Positions 17,001-22,803 of a stretch of DNA of 34,415 bases are shown piece by piece. A program made the translations under genes and the position numbers. Source of the DNA: Acidimicrobiia bacterium (lineage in GTDB: Bacteria > Actinomycetota > Acidimicrobiia > Acidimicrobiales > AC-14); the NCBI GenBank assembly GCA_023265045.1, contig JAHFUQ010000029.1, positions 1 to 34,415 of the forward strand. The letters are read 5' to 3'. The first letter of the stretch is position 1; the number at the start of each line of letters is the position of its first letter. The notes under the pieces were generated by a model, which saw nothing but the letters and a program-made list of their open reading frames with translations, was not told the origin of the DNA and did not search any database.

Positions 17001-17192
17001 GGCGTCGGTCTGCGCCTCGACCCGGGCGGCGGCCAGCAGTTCCGCGCCCGCCTCCTCGGCCTGCGCCCGCGCCTCGGCGCGCAGCGCCTCGCACTCGTGG
17101 TGGATGCGCTCGGCTTCCTCGTTGGCGGCCACGAGCACCTTGAACGCCTCGAGCTTGCTCTGCTGCAGGACCGCATCCTCGTCGTCCACCAC
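14016..17192 (-). CDS. Giant Ala/Glu/Arg-rich coiled-coil protein
   Basis: About 1,058 residues, nearly all heptad-like helix rich in Ala, Glu, Arg and Gln, with almost no Pro or Gly before the C-terminus. No catalytic domain is seen. An internal duplication near the N-terminus repeats AAAIVEEAWARFE twice, with a third related copy AALVADAWAQFERQS. Turns such as AKVLADARRAAAAL and EAERLLATAHHDAA recur, as in scaffold or SMC-arm-like filaments. The C-terminal 70 residues become charged and Pro-containing (RRRQRVTAQPGRIEADDEAE) and end in EIVGDLFTRDADAIGLGLLD. I start it at GTG 17192, 5 nt after a TAGCAT -10; an ATG at 17243 would add residues with rare codons and overlap the start of the divergent HerA-like gene. 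Possible roles are a cytoskeletal or polar scaffold or chromosome organisation (inference). Confidence 0.85.
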   Translation of the reverse strand: MVDDEDAVLQQSKLEAFKVLVAANEEAERIHHECEALRAEARAQAEEAGAELLAAARVEAQTDAAAIVEEAWARFEASAAQARADAEREAERLLATAHHDAAAIVEEAWARFERESAQARAHTLAAARAEAAEAAEAVRAAAQRETAAMTAHAQAELDHRTAQDEQAAAGRVADLIRAATVEGERLVAAAVKVAEERTARAGVEAARIEQEAVGRAAALVAEAVEEARMATAAENASLRTQASEASAKVLADARRAAAALVADAWAQFERQSDAYRERVIDEARAEAERAAEAMAAQAREEIERKLARAEEDAARGATKIVDAANAKAARVVEEAQAGAASVAASATRAADARRQRAIAEVQASRASAAEESLRIEREAAARGREAAGKIAAGAREAAEAEAQKTKAEAAAEAAAEAAQLLARAAEEAERLKAQAVDEVFHLLEGRRQKAEEAAEVSRQVAAGVIADARRRGVELLNTAGAEAAAVRERAEREATAHGQELAAELLAAASAQADVEAAKVRASLALEAEAAREQARADAEAIVEAGTAAAQALASETAAAAEAVLARAEAEGGRRVAEMEQAAARKAEETLAALRQADQAEAERRKAMAERQVAALRAEAESAVKRAMFDARRRGDELVAKARVEAAEAAEAAHECVLATARQQAAEIVRAAEADADARVTAILGAAHDVAARTSQQAETTYARQRAANRQKLDEEAATRREEASRLLSDAARQAEATLAESRAQAERELAAAREEAAQLVEVAAADAEREAAVIVQAAATEAEVLRDATVRRLAEAQGKIAVRAQEVLDRAHADAEARLAEATAQAERIGGVARSEARRIIEDAEAGVEREKTRRLSEADQAAAKLHAAVEQRASELVAEATETARALVASARASATRDVEALLSQADEEARELQRRTIAERSHVLHEAHRTAQQQVERERKRLESEVVLMRAEAAEQAARTLRDAAAAADRLLADAKRDAEYMLVEARQQVSAQWDELDRRRQRVTAQPGRIEADDEAERTRRPRPADPSVEARAAEIVGDLFTRDADAIGLGLLD

Positions 17193-17197
17193 CGCCA

Positions 17198-17234
17198 ATG
17201 CTACGAGGCGCCGGTTGAGCGCGATGGCTACGTT
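17198..17234. promoter_or_regulatory. Divergent -10 elements for coiled-coil and HerA-like genes
   Basis: TAGCAT on minus (17203-17198) lies 5 nt before GTG 17192, and TACGTT on plus (17229-17234) lies 7 nt before ATG 17242. Both fit the TANNNT -10 with leaderless spacing, so the two genes appear to be transcribed back to back from a gap of about 50 bp. No convincing -35 hexamers were seen. Confidence 0.45.
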
Positions 17235-17241
17235 CGGCTGC

Positions 17242-18804
17242 ATGCCCAAAGACCCCATGCCGAAGGACGCCGGAGCCGAGGACTTCCCGAGCCGGATCGC
17301 CAAGGCGTACACCAGCGAGGGGGCGGCCCTCGAGCTGGGCCGGGCCATGCGCGACGGCACGACCTATCCGGAGGCGGTCGTCCAGGTGCCGGCGGCCATG
17401 TTGAACCGCCACGGCCTGATCGCCGGCGCCACCGGAACGGGCAAAACCAAGACGTTGCAGCTGATGACCGAGCAGCTGTCGGCCATGGGCGTGCCCGTGT
17501 TCGTATCGGACGTGAAGGGCGACCTCACCGGCCTGTCGCGTCCGGGCGCCCCGAGCGAGGGGCTCCAACGCCGGGCCACGGACCTGGGCGTGGAGTGGGC
17601 GCCCAATGGGTTCCCGGTCGAGTTCCTGTCCCTTGGGGGCATCGGCCCGGGCGTGCCGTTGCGGGCGACGGTGTCGGCCTTCGGGCCGCAGCTGCTCGCC
17701 AAGGTGGTCGACGCCAACGAGACGCAGGCGTCGTCGCTGTCGCTTGTCTTCCGCTACGCCGACGACCACGGCCTGGCCCTCCTCGACCTCGACGACCTGC
17801 GCGAAGTCCTGAAGTACTTGACCAGTGACGACGGGAAGGCCGAGCTGGAAGGCATCGGCGGCCTCTCCTCGGCGACCGCGGGCGTGCTGCTCCGCCAGAT
17901 CGTGGAGCTGGAGGACCAGGGCGCGGGTGCGTTCTTCGGCGAGCCCGAGCTCGACGTCGCCGACCTCCTGCGCACGACGCCCGAGGGGCTCGGCGTCATC
18001 TCCTCGTTGGAGCTCGCGGCCGTTCAGGACAAGCCCAAGCTGTTCTCGACGTTCCTGATGTGGATGCTCGCCGAGCTGTTCCACGAGCTGCCCGAGATGG
18101 GCGACGTCGACAAGCCCAAGCTCGTCTTCTTCTTCGACGAGGCGCACCTGTTGTTCGACGACGCATCGGAGGCGTTCCTCGATTCGATCGCCCAGACGGT
18201 CCGGCTCATCCGTTCCAAGGGCGTGGGCGTGTTCTTCGTCACCCAGTTGCCCGACGACGTCCCCGAAGAAGTGCTCGCGCAACTCGGCAACCGCGTGCAG
18301 CACGCGCTGCGGGCGTTCACCCCTCGGGACGCCAAGGGGTTGAAAGCAGCAGTAACGACCTATCCCAAAACCGACGACTACGACCTCGAGGAGGACCTCA
18401 CCCAACTGGGCATCGGCGAGGCGATGGTAACGATCCTCTCCGAGCGCGGCGCGCCGACGCCGGTCGTGTGGACCCGGCTGTGCCCGCCCCGTTCGTTCAT
18501 GGGCGCCATCGAGGCGGAGGCGGTGGAGGCGGAGGCGAAGGGCAGCCCGATCTGGTCGAAGTACGCCGAGGAGGTCGATCGCGAGTCGGCGCGCGAGAAG
18601 CTGGCAGGGCGGTTGGCGGAGGCCGCCGCCGCGAAGGCGGAGGTCCCCAAGGAGGCGCCGCCGCCCCAAAAGCCCGCCCAACCCAAGGGAAAGGGTAAAA
18701 AGGACGAGAACCCGGTGGCGGGATACTTGAAGTCGCGTGAAGGCCGGTCGATGATCAACACCGTCGCGCGGGGCGTCTTCGGACTCTTGCGCAAGCGGCG
18801 CTGA
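17242..18804 (+). CDS. DUF853 HerA-like DNA-translocase-type ATPase
   Basis: A 520-residue member of the HerA/FtsK-type ATPases of the DUF853 group, thought to act on DNA as ring translocases. The conserved N-terminus IAKAYTSEGAALELGRAM is followed by MLNRHGLIAGATGTGKTKTL (Walker A, about residues 62-69), SDVKGDLTGLSRPG, a Walker B PKLVFFFDEAHLLFDDA (about 292-306) and VFFVTQLPDDVPEEVLAQLG with HALRAFTPRD (sensor region). The C-terminus has a Lys/Pro linker and ends in SMINTVARGVFGLLRKRR, the usual DUF853 ending. ATG 17242 gives MPKDPMPKD; a second ATG at 17257 is possible. It is divergent from the giant coiled-coil gene, so an ATPase-scaffold partnership is conceivable. Confidence 0.92.
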   Translation: MPKDPMPKDAGAEDFPSRIAKAYTSEGAALELGRAMRDGTTYPEAVVQVPAAMLNRHGLIAGATGTGKTKTLQLMTEQLSAMGVPVFVSDVKGDLTGLSRPGAPSEGLQRRATDLGVEWAPNGFPVEFLSLGGIGPGVPLRATVSAFGPQLLAKVVDANETQASSLSLVFRYADDHGLALLDLDDLREVLKYLTSDDGKAELEGIGGLSSATAGVLLRQIVELEDQGAGAFFGEPELDVADLLRTTPEGLGVISSLELAAVQDKPKLFSTFLMWMLAELFHELPEMGDVDKPKLVFFFDEAHLLFDDASEAFLDSIAQTVRLIRSKGVGVFFVTQLPDDVPEEVLAQLGNRVQHALRAFTPRDAKGLKAAVTTYPKTDDYDLEEDLTQLGIGEAMVTILSERGAPTPVVWTRLCPPRSFMGAIEAEAVEAEAKGSPIWSKYAEEVDRESAREKLAGRLAEAAAAKAEVPKEAPPPQKPAQPKGKGKKDENPVAGYLKSREGRSMINTVARGVFGLLRKRR

Positions 18805-18829
18805 GCGAGGCGCACTACAGGGAGGAAGC

Positions 18830-19144
18830 ATGCCGGGGAAGTTCGTCGTCAAGAAGGGCACCACGGGCAAGTTCCGTTTCAGCCTGGTGTCCACCAACGG
18901 ACAAGTCGTCGCATCGAGCGAGTCCTACAACAGCAAGCCGGCGGCGATGAACGGGATCAAGGCGGTGCGCTCCCTGGCGGCTGACGCCCTCCTCGAGGAC
19001 CAGACGACCAAGGAGTGGGCGAAGGCCGAGGAAGAGCGCAAGGCCGCGGAGAAGGCCAAGAAGGCCGCGGCCAAGAAGAAGGCGGCGCCCAAGAAGGCCG
19101 CGGCCAAGAAGGCCGCCCCGCCGGCCCCAGCACCGGCGGAGTAG
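18830..19144 (+). CDS. YegP-like (DUF1508) protein with histone-H1-like Lys/Ala tail
   Basis: A 104-residue protein with a strong SD (GGGAGGA) before ATG 18830. Residues 1-55 match the YegP/DUF1508 module: GKFVVKKGTTGKFRFSLVST, NGQVVASSESYNSKPAAMNG and IKAVRSLAADALLEDQTT. Bacterial YegP proteins usually carry one or two such repeats; here there is one. From about residue 62 the chain becomes a Lys/Ala/Pro tail (AEKAKKAAAKKKAAPKKAAA), like bacterial H1/HupB tails, expected to bind DNA or RNA non-specifically. It follows the HerA-like ATPase by 25 bp and may be co-transcribed. A nucleoid-associated role is inference from the tail only. Confidence 0.88.
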   Translation: MPGKFVVKKGTTGKFRFSLVSTNGQVVASSESYNSKPAAMNGIKAVRSLAADALLEDQTTKEWAKAEEERKAAEKAKKAAAKKKAAPKKAAAKKAAPPAPAPAE

Positions 19145-19160
19145 CCGTCCCGGGAGCGGC

Positions 19161-19213
19161 GGGACTCGGCGAAAGGAAGCACGGGGCTCCTGTAGGGGGC
19201 TTCACCGAGTCCC
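19161..19213 (+). other. Intergenic stem-loop
   Basis: GGGACTCGG (19161-19169) pairs perfectly with CCGAGTCCC (19205-19213). Inside, GAAGC (19176-19180) pairs with GCTTC (19199-19203), with an asymmetric internal loop and a G-rich 18-nt apical loop (19181-19198). No U-tract follows, so it is not a classical terminator. It may protect the 3' end of the YegP-like mRNA, be a small RNA, or act upstream of the membrane-protein gene at 19306. I recognise no Rfam family. Confidence 0.55.
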
Positions 19214-19290
19214 TACCACTCCATATGTACGGACAACCTCGTCAGGAGCAGGCGTGGGCTTGAGCGCGAGTTTTGTGCTTTCCGGCCCGG

Positions 19291-20250
19291 CTACGGTCGT
19301 GCGCCGTGTTCCTCGGTGAGGACCTTCTTCCGCTGCTCGTCCTGGCCCTCGGCGGCGCGCTGGCCGTGGGCAATGCGCTCGCGCTCGTGCGCCCGCCGCG
19401 CGACGCCAAGCCCGGCGAGCTGGCCCGCGCCCCGGTGGGCCGGAGCCTGACCATGATGGTCATCGGCATCGTCGCCGCGCTGTGGGCGATCGCGAGCCTG
19501 GTCAGCTAGCGCCGCCAGCCGGCGCTGGGTGGTTCGTTTCAAGCGCGTCAGCTCGGTCCACGTGAACCGGCCCGGCAACCACCCCGTGGCAGCCACGACT
19601 GCGGTCTCCCGCATGGCGTCGTAGACGGGCTGGTCTTTGTGGTGCTGCCCGTCCAGCTCGATGAACAGGCCGAGCCCGGGCCACGCCAGGTCCAGGCGGG
19701 CGTGGCCCACCTCGAGCTGGCGGACCGGGTCGGGCAGTCCCGGCACGGTTCGCGCCAGCTGGACCATCAGCGTCTCGAGCAGGCTCTCGGTCGGGGGCGC
19801 GCCCGGCGGCCGGCGGGCGAGCACCCGCCGGATGCGGCCCCGCGCGGGCAAGTCGCCCAGCGCCGCCCGCCCCTTGCGCAACGCTGATTCGAGCGCCTGC
19901 TCCCAGGCGTCGTCGGTGAGCGTCGACGCCAAGTCGACGAGTGTTTGCAGGCCGTCGGCGCACCGCACGTCGCCCACCACGACCACCCGGTCCTCGGGGA
20001 GCGTGCGCCGCCGCAGCGGCCGGTCGTCCAGCACGACGCCGTCCAGCCCGTGCAGCACGCCCGCCAGCGCGCCGCTCGCCACGCCTCCGCTCGCCAACAC
20101 CCGCGCCCGCTGGCGGTCCAGCTTGCTCGGCTCCTCCGGCCCCATGGCGTACACGCCCCGCTGGACGCGCCGCCACTTCCCCTTGCGCTCGCCCCACCGC
20201 AGCGCGGCCGATGTCTCGCCTGAGTCCTCCGTTGTGAACAGGTGGCGCAT
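19291..20250 (-). CDS. DUF559-type (AbiEi-like) protein with readthrough C-terminal tail
   Basis: About 319 residues. The N-terminal region (ALRWGERKGKWRRVQRGVYA, then RARVLASGGVASGALAGVLH) is the winged-helix domain found in AbiEi-like antitoxins. The C-terminal domain (LDLAWPGLGLFIELDGQHHK, then FTWTELTRLKRTTQRRLAAL) matches the DUF559/Vsr-like endonuclease-like fold, with Glu in FIELDG as expected for the metal site. The domain should end near 19510, but the frame continues about 70 residues into low-complexity sequence antisense to a small plus-strand gene. Codon choice in that tail is poor, so the original stop was probably lost. TAG and TGA in the other frames lie right at the junction. 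Start ATG 20250 has a GGGGG 7 nt upstream. No cognate toxin is adjacent. Confidence 0.75.
   Translation of the reverse strand: MRHLFTTEDSGETSAALRWGERKGKWRRVQRGVYAMGPEEPSKLDRQRARVLASGGVASGALAGVLHGLDGVVLDDRPLRRRTLPEDRVVVVGDVRCADGLQTLVDLASTLTDDAWEQALESALRKGRAALGDLPARGRIRRVLARRPPGAPPTESLLETLMVQLARTVPGLPDPVRQLEVGHARLDLAWPGLGLFIELDGQHHKDQPVYDAMRETAVVAATGWLPGRFTWTELTRLKRTTQRRLAALADQARDRPQRGDDADDHHGQAPAHRGAGQLAGLGVARRAHERERIAHGQRAAEGQDEQRKKVLTEEHGARP
19306..19509 (+). CDS. Small two-helix membrane protein
   Basis: A 67-residue protein with two hydrophobic helices, LLPLLVLALGGALAVGNALA and LTMMVIGIVAALWAIASLV, joined by a hydrophilic loop VRPPRDAKPGELARAPVGRS. Third codon positions are almost all G or C, clearly better than in the opposing frame, so I take this as a real gene. 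It starts at GTG 19306, 8 nt after a TACGGT -10 (19292-19297), so it is probably nearly leaderless. It lies entirely within the 3' extension of the minus-strand DUF559-type gene. Function is unknown; the predicted location is the cytoplasmic membrane. Confidence 0.65.
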   Translation: MFLGEDLLPLLVLALGGALAVGNALALVRPPRDAKPGELARAPVGRSLTMMVIGIVAALWAIASLVS

Positions 20251-20270
20251 GCCAACCCCCGTAAGTACCG

Positions 20271-20319
20271 CGTTAGCGTCGTGATTTCGGCCAAAAAGGC
20301 GCGAATCACAGCGCTAACG
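20271..20319. repeat. 49-bp imperfect palindrome
   Basis: Outer arms CGTTAGCG (20271-20278) and CGCTAACG (20312-20319) pair perfectly, then GTGATT (20281-20286) with AATCAC (20304-20309), and a GCC/GGC step closes an AAAAA loop (20293-20297). It lies between the CooC-like gene's 3' end and the DUF559-type gene's start. It could be a terminator or processing hairpin, a protein-binding dyad, or a small mobile palindrome. No U-tract follows on either strand. Confidence 0.75.
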
Positions 20320-20326
20320 GCGCAGT

Positions 20327-20369
20327 GACTGACGGGGGAAGCTGACGGGGGAAGCGGGCGGGGGAAGCG
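20327..20369. repeat. Short G-rich tandem repeat
   Basis: Two units of CTGACGGGGGAAG (period 13) and a third diverged unit CGGGCGGGGGAAG run up to the 3' end of the CooC-like gene. On the minus strand these are C/T-rich tracts immediately after its stop codon. They are probably replication-slippage repeats. Confidence 0.7.
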
Positions 20370-20373
20370 GGTG

Positions 20374-21192
20374 CTAGTCGGCGTTGAGCTGGATGAGGCG
20401 GCGCTCGATGCGCGCCCGCTCGGCCAGTAGGGCGTTGCGTTCGGCCTCGGGGGACTCGATGAACTCGAGCAGGCCCTCGACCGCCGCCCTGACCGACGCC
20501 GCCTCCTCGGGGAGGATGGGCGTGCCACGGCGGTCGGCCAGCGGCACGTCGGCGTTCCACGGCACGATCCCTGCGATGGGCACGCCGAACTCGGCCGCCA
20601 CCTCCTCGTAGAAGGCGGCGTCCTGGGGCAGCTTGGCCTTGTTGCCCACCCCGGCGATGCGGGGGATGCCCAGTTCCTGCGCCAGCTCGATGGTGCGCGC
20701 CGCCGTCAGAATGGATTTCCTGGTGGGTTCCATCACCATCAGCAGGATGTCGGCGTAGGCGAGCGTGCCGCCCGAGCGGCTGAGGTGCTCGAGGCCGGCT
20801 TCCATGTCGACCAAGGTGATGTCGGCCATCTCCTCGATGGCGGACCCGAGGATGCTGCGCACGGCGGCGTGGCTCGTGCACGTGCACCCGGCGCCGGCCT
20901 GGTCGACGCGCATGGCGTGGAGCATCATGATCCCCGACGGCGTGGTCAGGGCGAACGTCTCGATCAGGCGCTCGGGCGTCCACTGCGCCATGCCGCCGAC
21001 GGCCAGCGCCCGGGGGACGATGGGCGCCGAGTTGGCGGCCTCCTCGGACAACCCCAGGCTGATGGCCAGGTTGGGGTTCGAGTCGGTGTCGATGGCGAGC
21101 ACACGTTTCCCTCGCGCCCGGAAACCCTCGCAGATGAGCGAGGACAGGGTGGTCTTGCCGACCCCGCCCTTGCCGACGATGCCGACTTTCAC
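20374..21192 (-). CDS. CooC-like P-loop ATPase (nickel/CODH maturation type)
   Basis: A 272-residue SIMIBI-class ATPase. Deviant Walker A GKGGVGKTT (residues 7-15), Walker A' VLAIDTDSNPNLA (32-43) and ITLVDMEAGLEHL match the CooC/MinD branch. Cys103 and Cys105 in GCTCTSHAAVRSIL form the C-x-C motif that in CooC1 lies at the dimer interface and binds Ni(II), which separates it from plain ParA/MinD. There is no amphipathic C-terminal helix of the MinD type. GTG 21192 overlaps the stop of the upstream 51-residue Cys-rich gene (GTGA). No CO dehydrogenase lies in the window, so the client metalloenzyme is elsewhere or different. Confidence 0.88.
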   Translation of the reverse strand: MKVGIVGKGGVGKTTLSSLICEGFRARGKRVLAIDTDSNPNLAISLGLSEEAANSAPIVPRALAVGGMAQWTPERLIETFALTTPSGIMMLHAMRVDQAGAGCTCTSHAAVRSILGSAIEEMADITLVDMEAGLEHLSRSGGTLAYADILLMVMEPTRKSILTAARTIELAQELGIPRIAGVGNKAKLPQDAAFYEEVAAEFGVPIAGIVPWNADVPLADRRGTPILPEEAASVRAAVEGLLEFIESPEAERNALLAERARIERRLIQLNAD

Positions 21193-21344
21193 CGCGCCCC
21201 CACCAGGTCGCCCTCAAGGGCGCGCAACCGGCGGTCGAGACGCTCGCGCCGGTCCTCCAGCTCACGCCGCACGTCTTGGACGGTCTTGTGCTCAGGCTGG
21301 CAGCAGCCGCAGCCGGTCTCTTCGACGACGCTCTCGTCCGCCAT
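21189..21344 (-). CDS. 51-residue Cys-rich small protein
   Basis: A short gene with a near-ideal AAGGAGG SD 5 nt before its ATG at 21344. It starts 11 nt after the glycosyltransferase-like gene's stop and overlaps the CooC-like start by 4 nt. The protein begins MADESVVEETGCGCCQPEHK. Cys12, Cys14, Cys15 and His19 make a compact C-x-C-C-x3-H metal-binding candidate. The remaining 30 residues form a highly charged helix (QDVRRELEDRRERLDRRLRA). I know no family for it. Translational coupling to a CooC-like nickel ATPase suggests a metal carrier, adaptor or regulator for that protein (inference). Confidence 0.75.
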   Translation of the reverse strand: MADESVVEETGCGCCQPEHKTVQDVRRELEDRRERLDRRLRALEGDLVGAR

Positions 21345-21355
21345 CCGGACCTCCT

Positions 21356-22753
21356 TCACGGGACGGGGACCACAACCGGTTCATTCTTGCGCATGTTCGC
21401 GGGGTTCGGGGGAGAGACCGTGTCATCGAGCCGCCGCGCGCCCGCGAGGGCGACCGCGGCGCCCATCGCGCTCAGGCCCATGAGCACCCCGAACAGCCCG
21501 GGCCGCCGGGCCGGCGGCATGGCCCGGCCCACGAACAAGTCCGCTCGGGAAACGAACCATTGCGCTTCCTTGAGGATCGGCGAGTACTTCCATGCGTACA
21601 AGTAGTTCTGCACCTCGCCGGCGGCGACCGCCTCGGGCCGCACCTTGTTCCAGTGGTGCTCGTACCCGATGCTCGCCCCCACGAGCTGGACGCCCACGCT
21701 CAGCGCCATGACCGCCACCAGCGCGATGCGCACCGTCGCCTGCCACCCCTTGAACTGGCGGACGACTTCCACCACCCCGACCGCCAGCGCGGGCATGGCG
21801 GGCACCAAAAAGCGCGGCCCCCAGCACACGCCCCCCTCCCACTGGCTCCACGACGCGAACAACAACGGGCGGGCGAGCAGGATCGCCCCGGCCGTCGCCG
21901 TCAGCACCGGGTCGCGCCGCCACGCCTTGCGGGCGCCTGCTGCGGCCACCAAAACCAGAGGGACGTACCAGAGCAGCCCGCGACCGGGGGAGATCAGCAA
22001 ACCCTTCAGTCCCCGCACGAACGGGTACGAGAAGCCGGCGGTGCCCTTGTAGCCGAGGCGGAACGGCGACCCGAAGCGCAGGTCGTTGTACCAGCCGCAA
22101 AACAGCAGGAACGGAGCCGCCCCGGCGGCGAAACGCACGACCGCGCGCCGGCCCCTCCCGCCCGCGAGCCACACGCCCGCACCGATGGCGGGCACCACGA
22201 GCAGGACGCTGTCGGTGCGGAAGAGCACGGTGGCGCCTGACGCCAGCCCGCCCACCAACGCGGCCCACGGCCGCCCGGCGCGGGCGGCGGCGACCGCCAG
22301 CAACCCCACCGCCACCAGCGCGGCGATCGCCAGCTCCGAGAACCCGGTCGGCACGTAGGGCAGCAGCATCGTCCCTGCCCCCACCAACAACCCGACGGTC
22401 AACGACTTGCCCCACGACAAGTCGAGGCGCCGGGCCAGGGCGACGACGGCGACCACCGCCAGCCCCAGGACCCACGCGTTGGCGGTCATGGCCGCGTTGG
22501 CGCCCCCGACGGCGTACGGGATGGCGAACAGCAGCGACATGCCCAGCCCGTAGCTGGCGTAGGGCGTGTTGAAGCCGAACTCGTCCTCGGTGACCCGGAC
22601 GTCGCCGTGCTCGACCAGGCTGCGGGTGACCTGCAACATGATCTTGGCGTCGTAGCTCTCGGGCCCGGGCCGGGTGAACACGAGGCCGAACGCGGCCGTC
22701 GCGACGAACGTGGCGGCGAGGACGACCAGCGGCAAGCGGCGCCGGATCAGCAC
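21356..22753 (-). CDS. Multi-spanning membrane glycosyltransferase-like protein (GT-C/GT39-like)
   Basis: A 465-residue protein with about ten hydrophobic helices. After the first membrane helix the loop TRPGPESYDAKIMLQVTRSL places an acidic residue (YDAK) where GT-C/PMT-type transferases keep the catalytic Asp. Further loops, such as FRTDSVLLVVPAIGAGVWLA, WYNDLRFGSPFRLGYKG and WSQWEGGVCWGPRFLVPAMP, fit bacterial polyprenyl-phosphate sugar transferases. The soluble C-terminal segment is short. The start is GTG 22753, 6 nt after a TACGCT -10 (22765-22760), a leaderless layout, so this is probably the first gene of an operon with the Cys-rich and CooC-like genes. The sugar and acceptor are unknown. 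Confidence 0.8.
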   Translation of the reverse strand: MLIRRRLPLVVLAATFVATAAFGLVFTRPGPESYDAKIMLQVTRSLVEHGDVRVTEDEFGFNTPYASYGLGMSLLFAIPYAVGGANAAMTANAWVLGLAVVAVVALARRLDLSWGKSLTVGLLVGAGTMLLPYVPTGFSELAIAALVAVGLLAVAAARAGRPWAALVGGLASGATVLFRTDSVLLVVPAIGAGVWLAGGRGRRAVVRFAAGAAPFLLFCGWYNDLRFGSPFRLGYKGTAGFSYPFVRGLKGLLISPGRGLLWYVPLVLVAAAGARKAWRRDPVLTATAGAILLARPLLFASWSQWEGGVCWGPRFLVPAMPALAVGVVEVVRQFKGWQATVRIALVAVMALSVGVQLVGASIGYEHHWNKVRPEAVAAGEVQNYLYAWKYSPILKEAQWFVSRADLFVGRAMPPARRPGLFGVLMGLSAMGAAVALAGARRLDDTVSPPNPANMRKNEPVVVPVP

Positions 22754-22759
22754 CGCGGC

Positions 22760-22765
22760 AGCGTA
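22760..22765 (-). promoter_or_regulatory. -10 element, leaderless start of the glycosyltransferase-like gene
   Basis: TACGCT on the minus strand is followed by GCCGCG and then the GTG start codon at 22753, so transcription would begin at or next to the start codon. The element sits in the 50-bp gap after the XRE-regulator gene. Confidence 0.45.
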
Positions 22766-22803
22766 CCGGCGGGCCCGGTCAGGTCATCGGCCGGCGCCCG
22801 CCA

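Noticed and set aside
12744-17241. Very long plus-strand open frames opposite the coiled-coil gene
   Set aside because: They are antisense shadows of Ala/Glu/Arg-rich codons. Their translations are compositionally odd (Gly/Leu/Arg- or Ala/Ser-rich) with no domain, while the minus frame gives a regular coiled coil.
19291-20250. Complete AbiE-type toxin-antitoxin system
   Set aside because: Only the AbiEi-like N-terminus fused to a DUF559-type domain is present; no AbiEii nucleotidyltransferase gene lies next to it.
20374-21192. ParA/MinD chromosome or division ATPase
   Set aside because: The C-x-C motif and lack of a MinD membrane helix or neighbouring parB/minE favour CooC-like.
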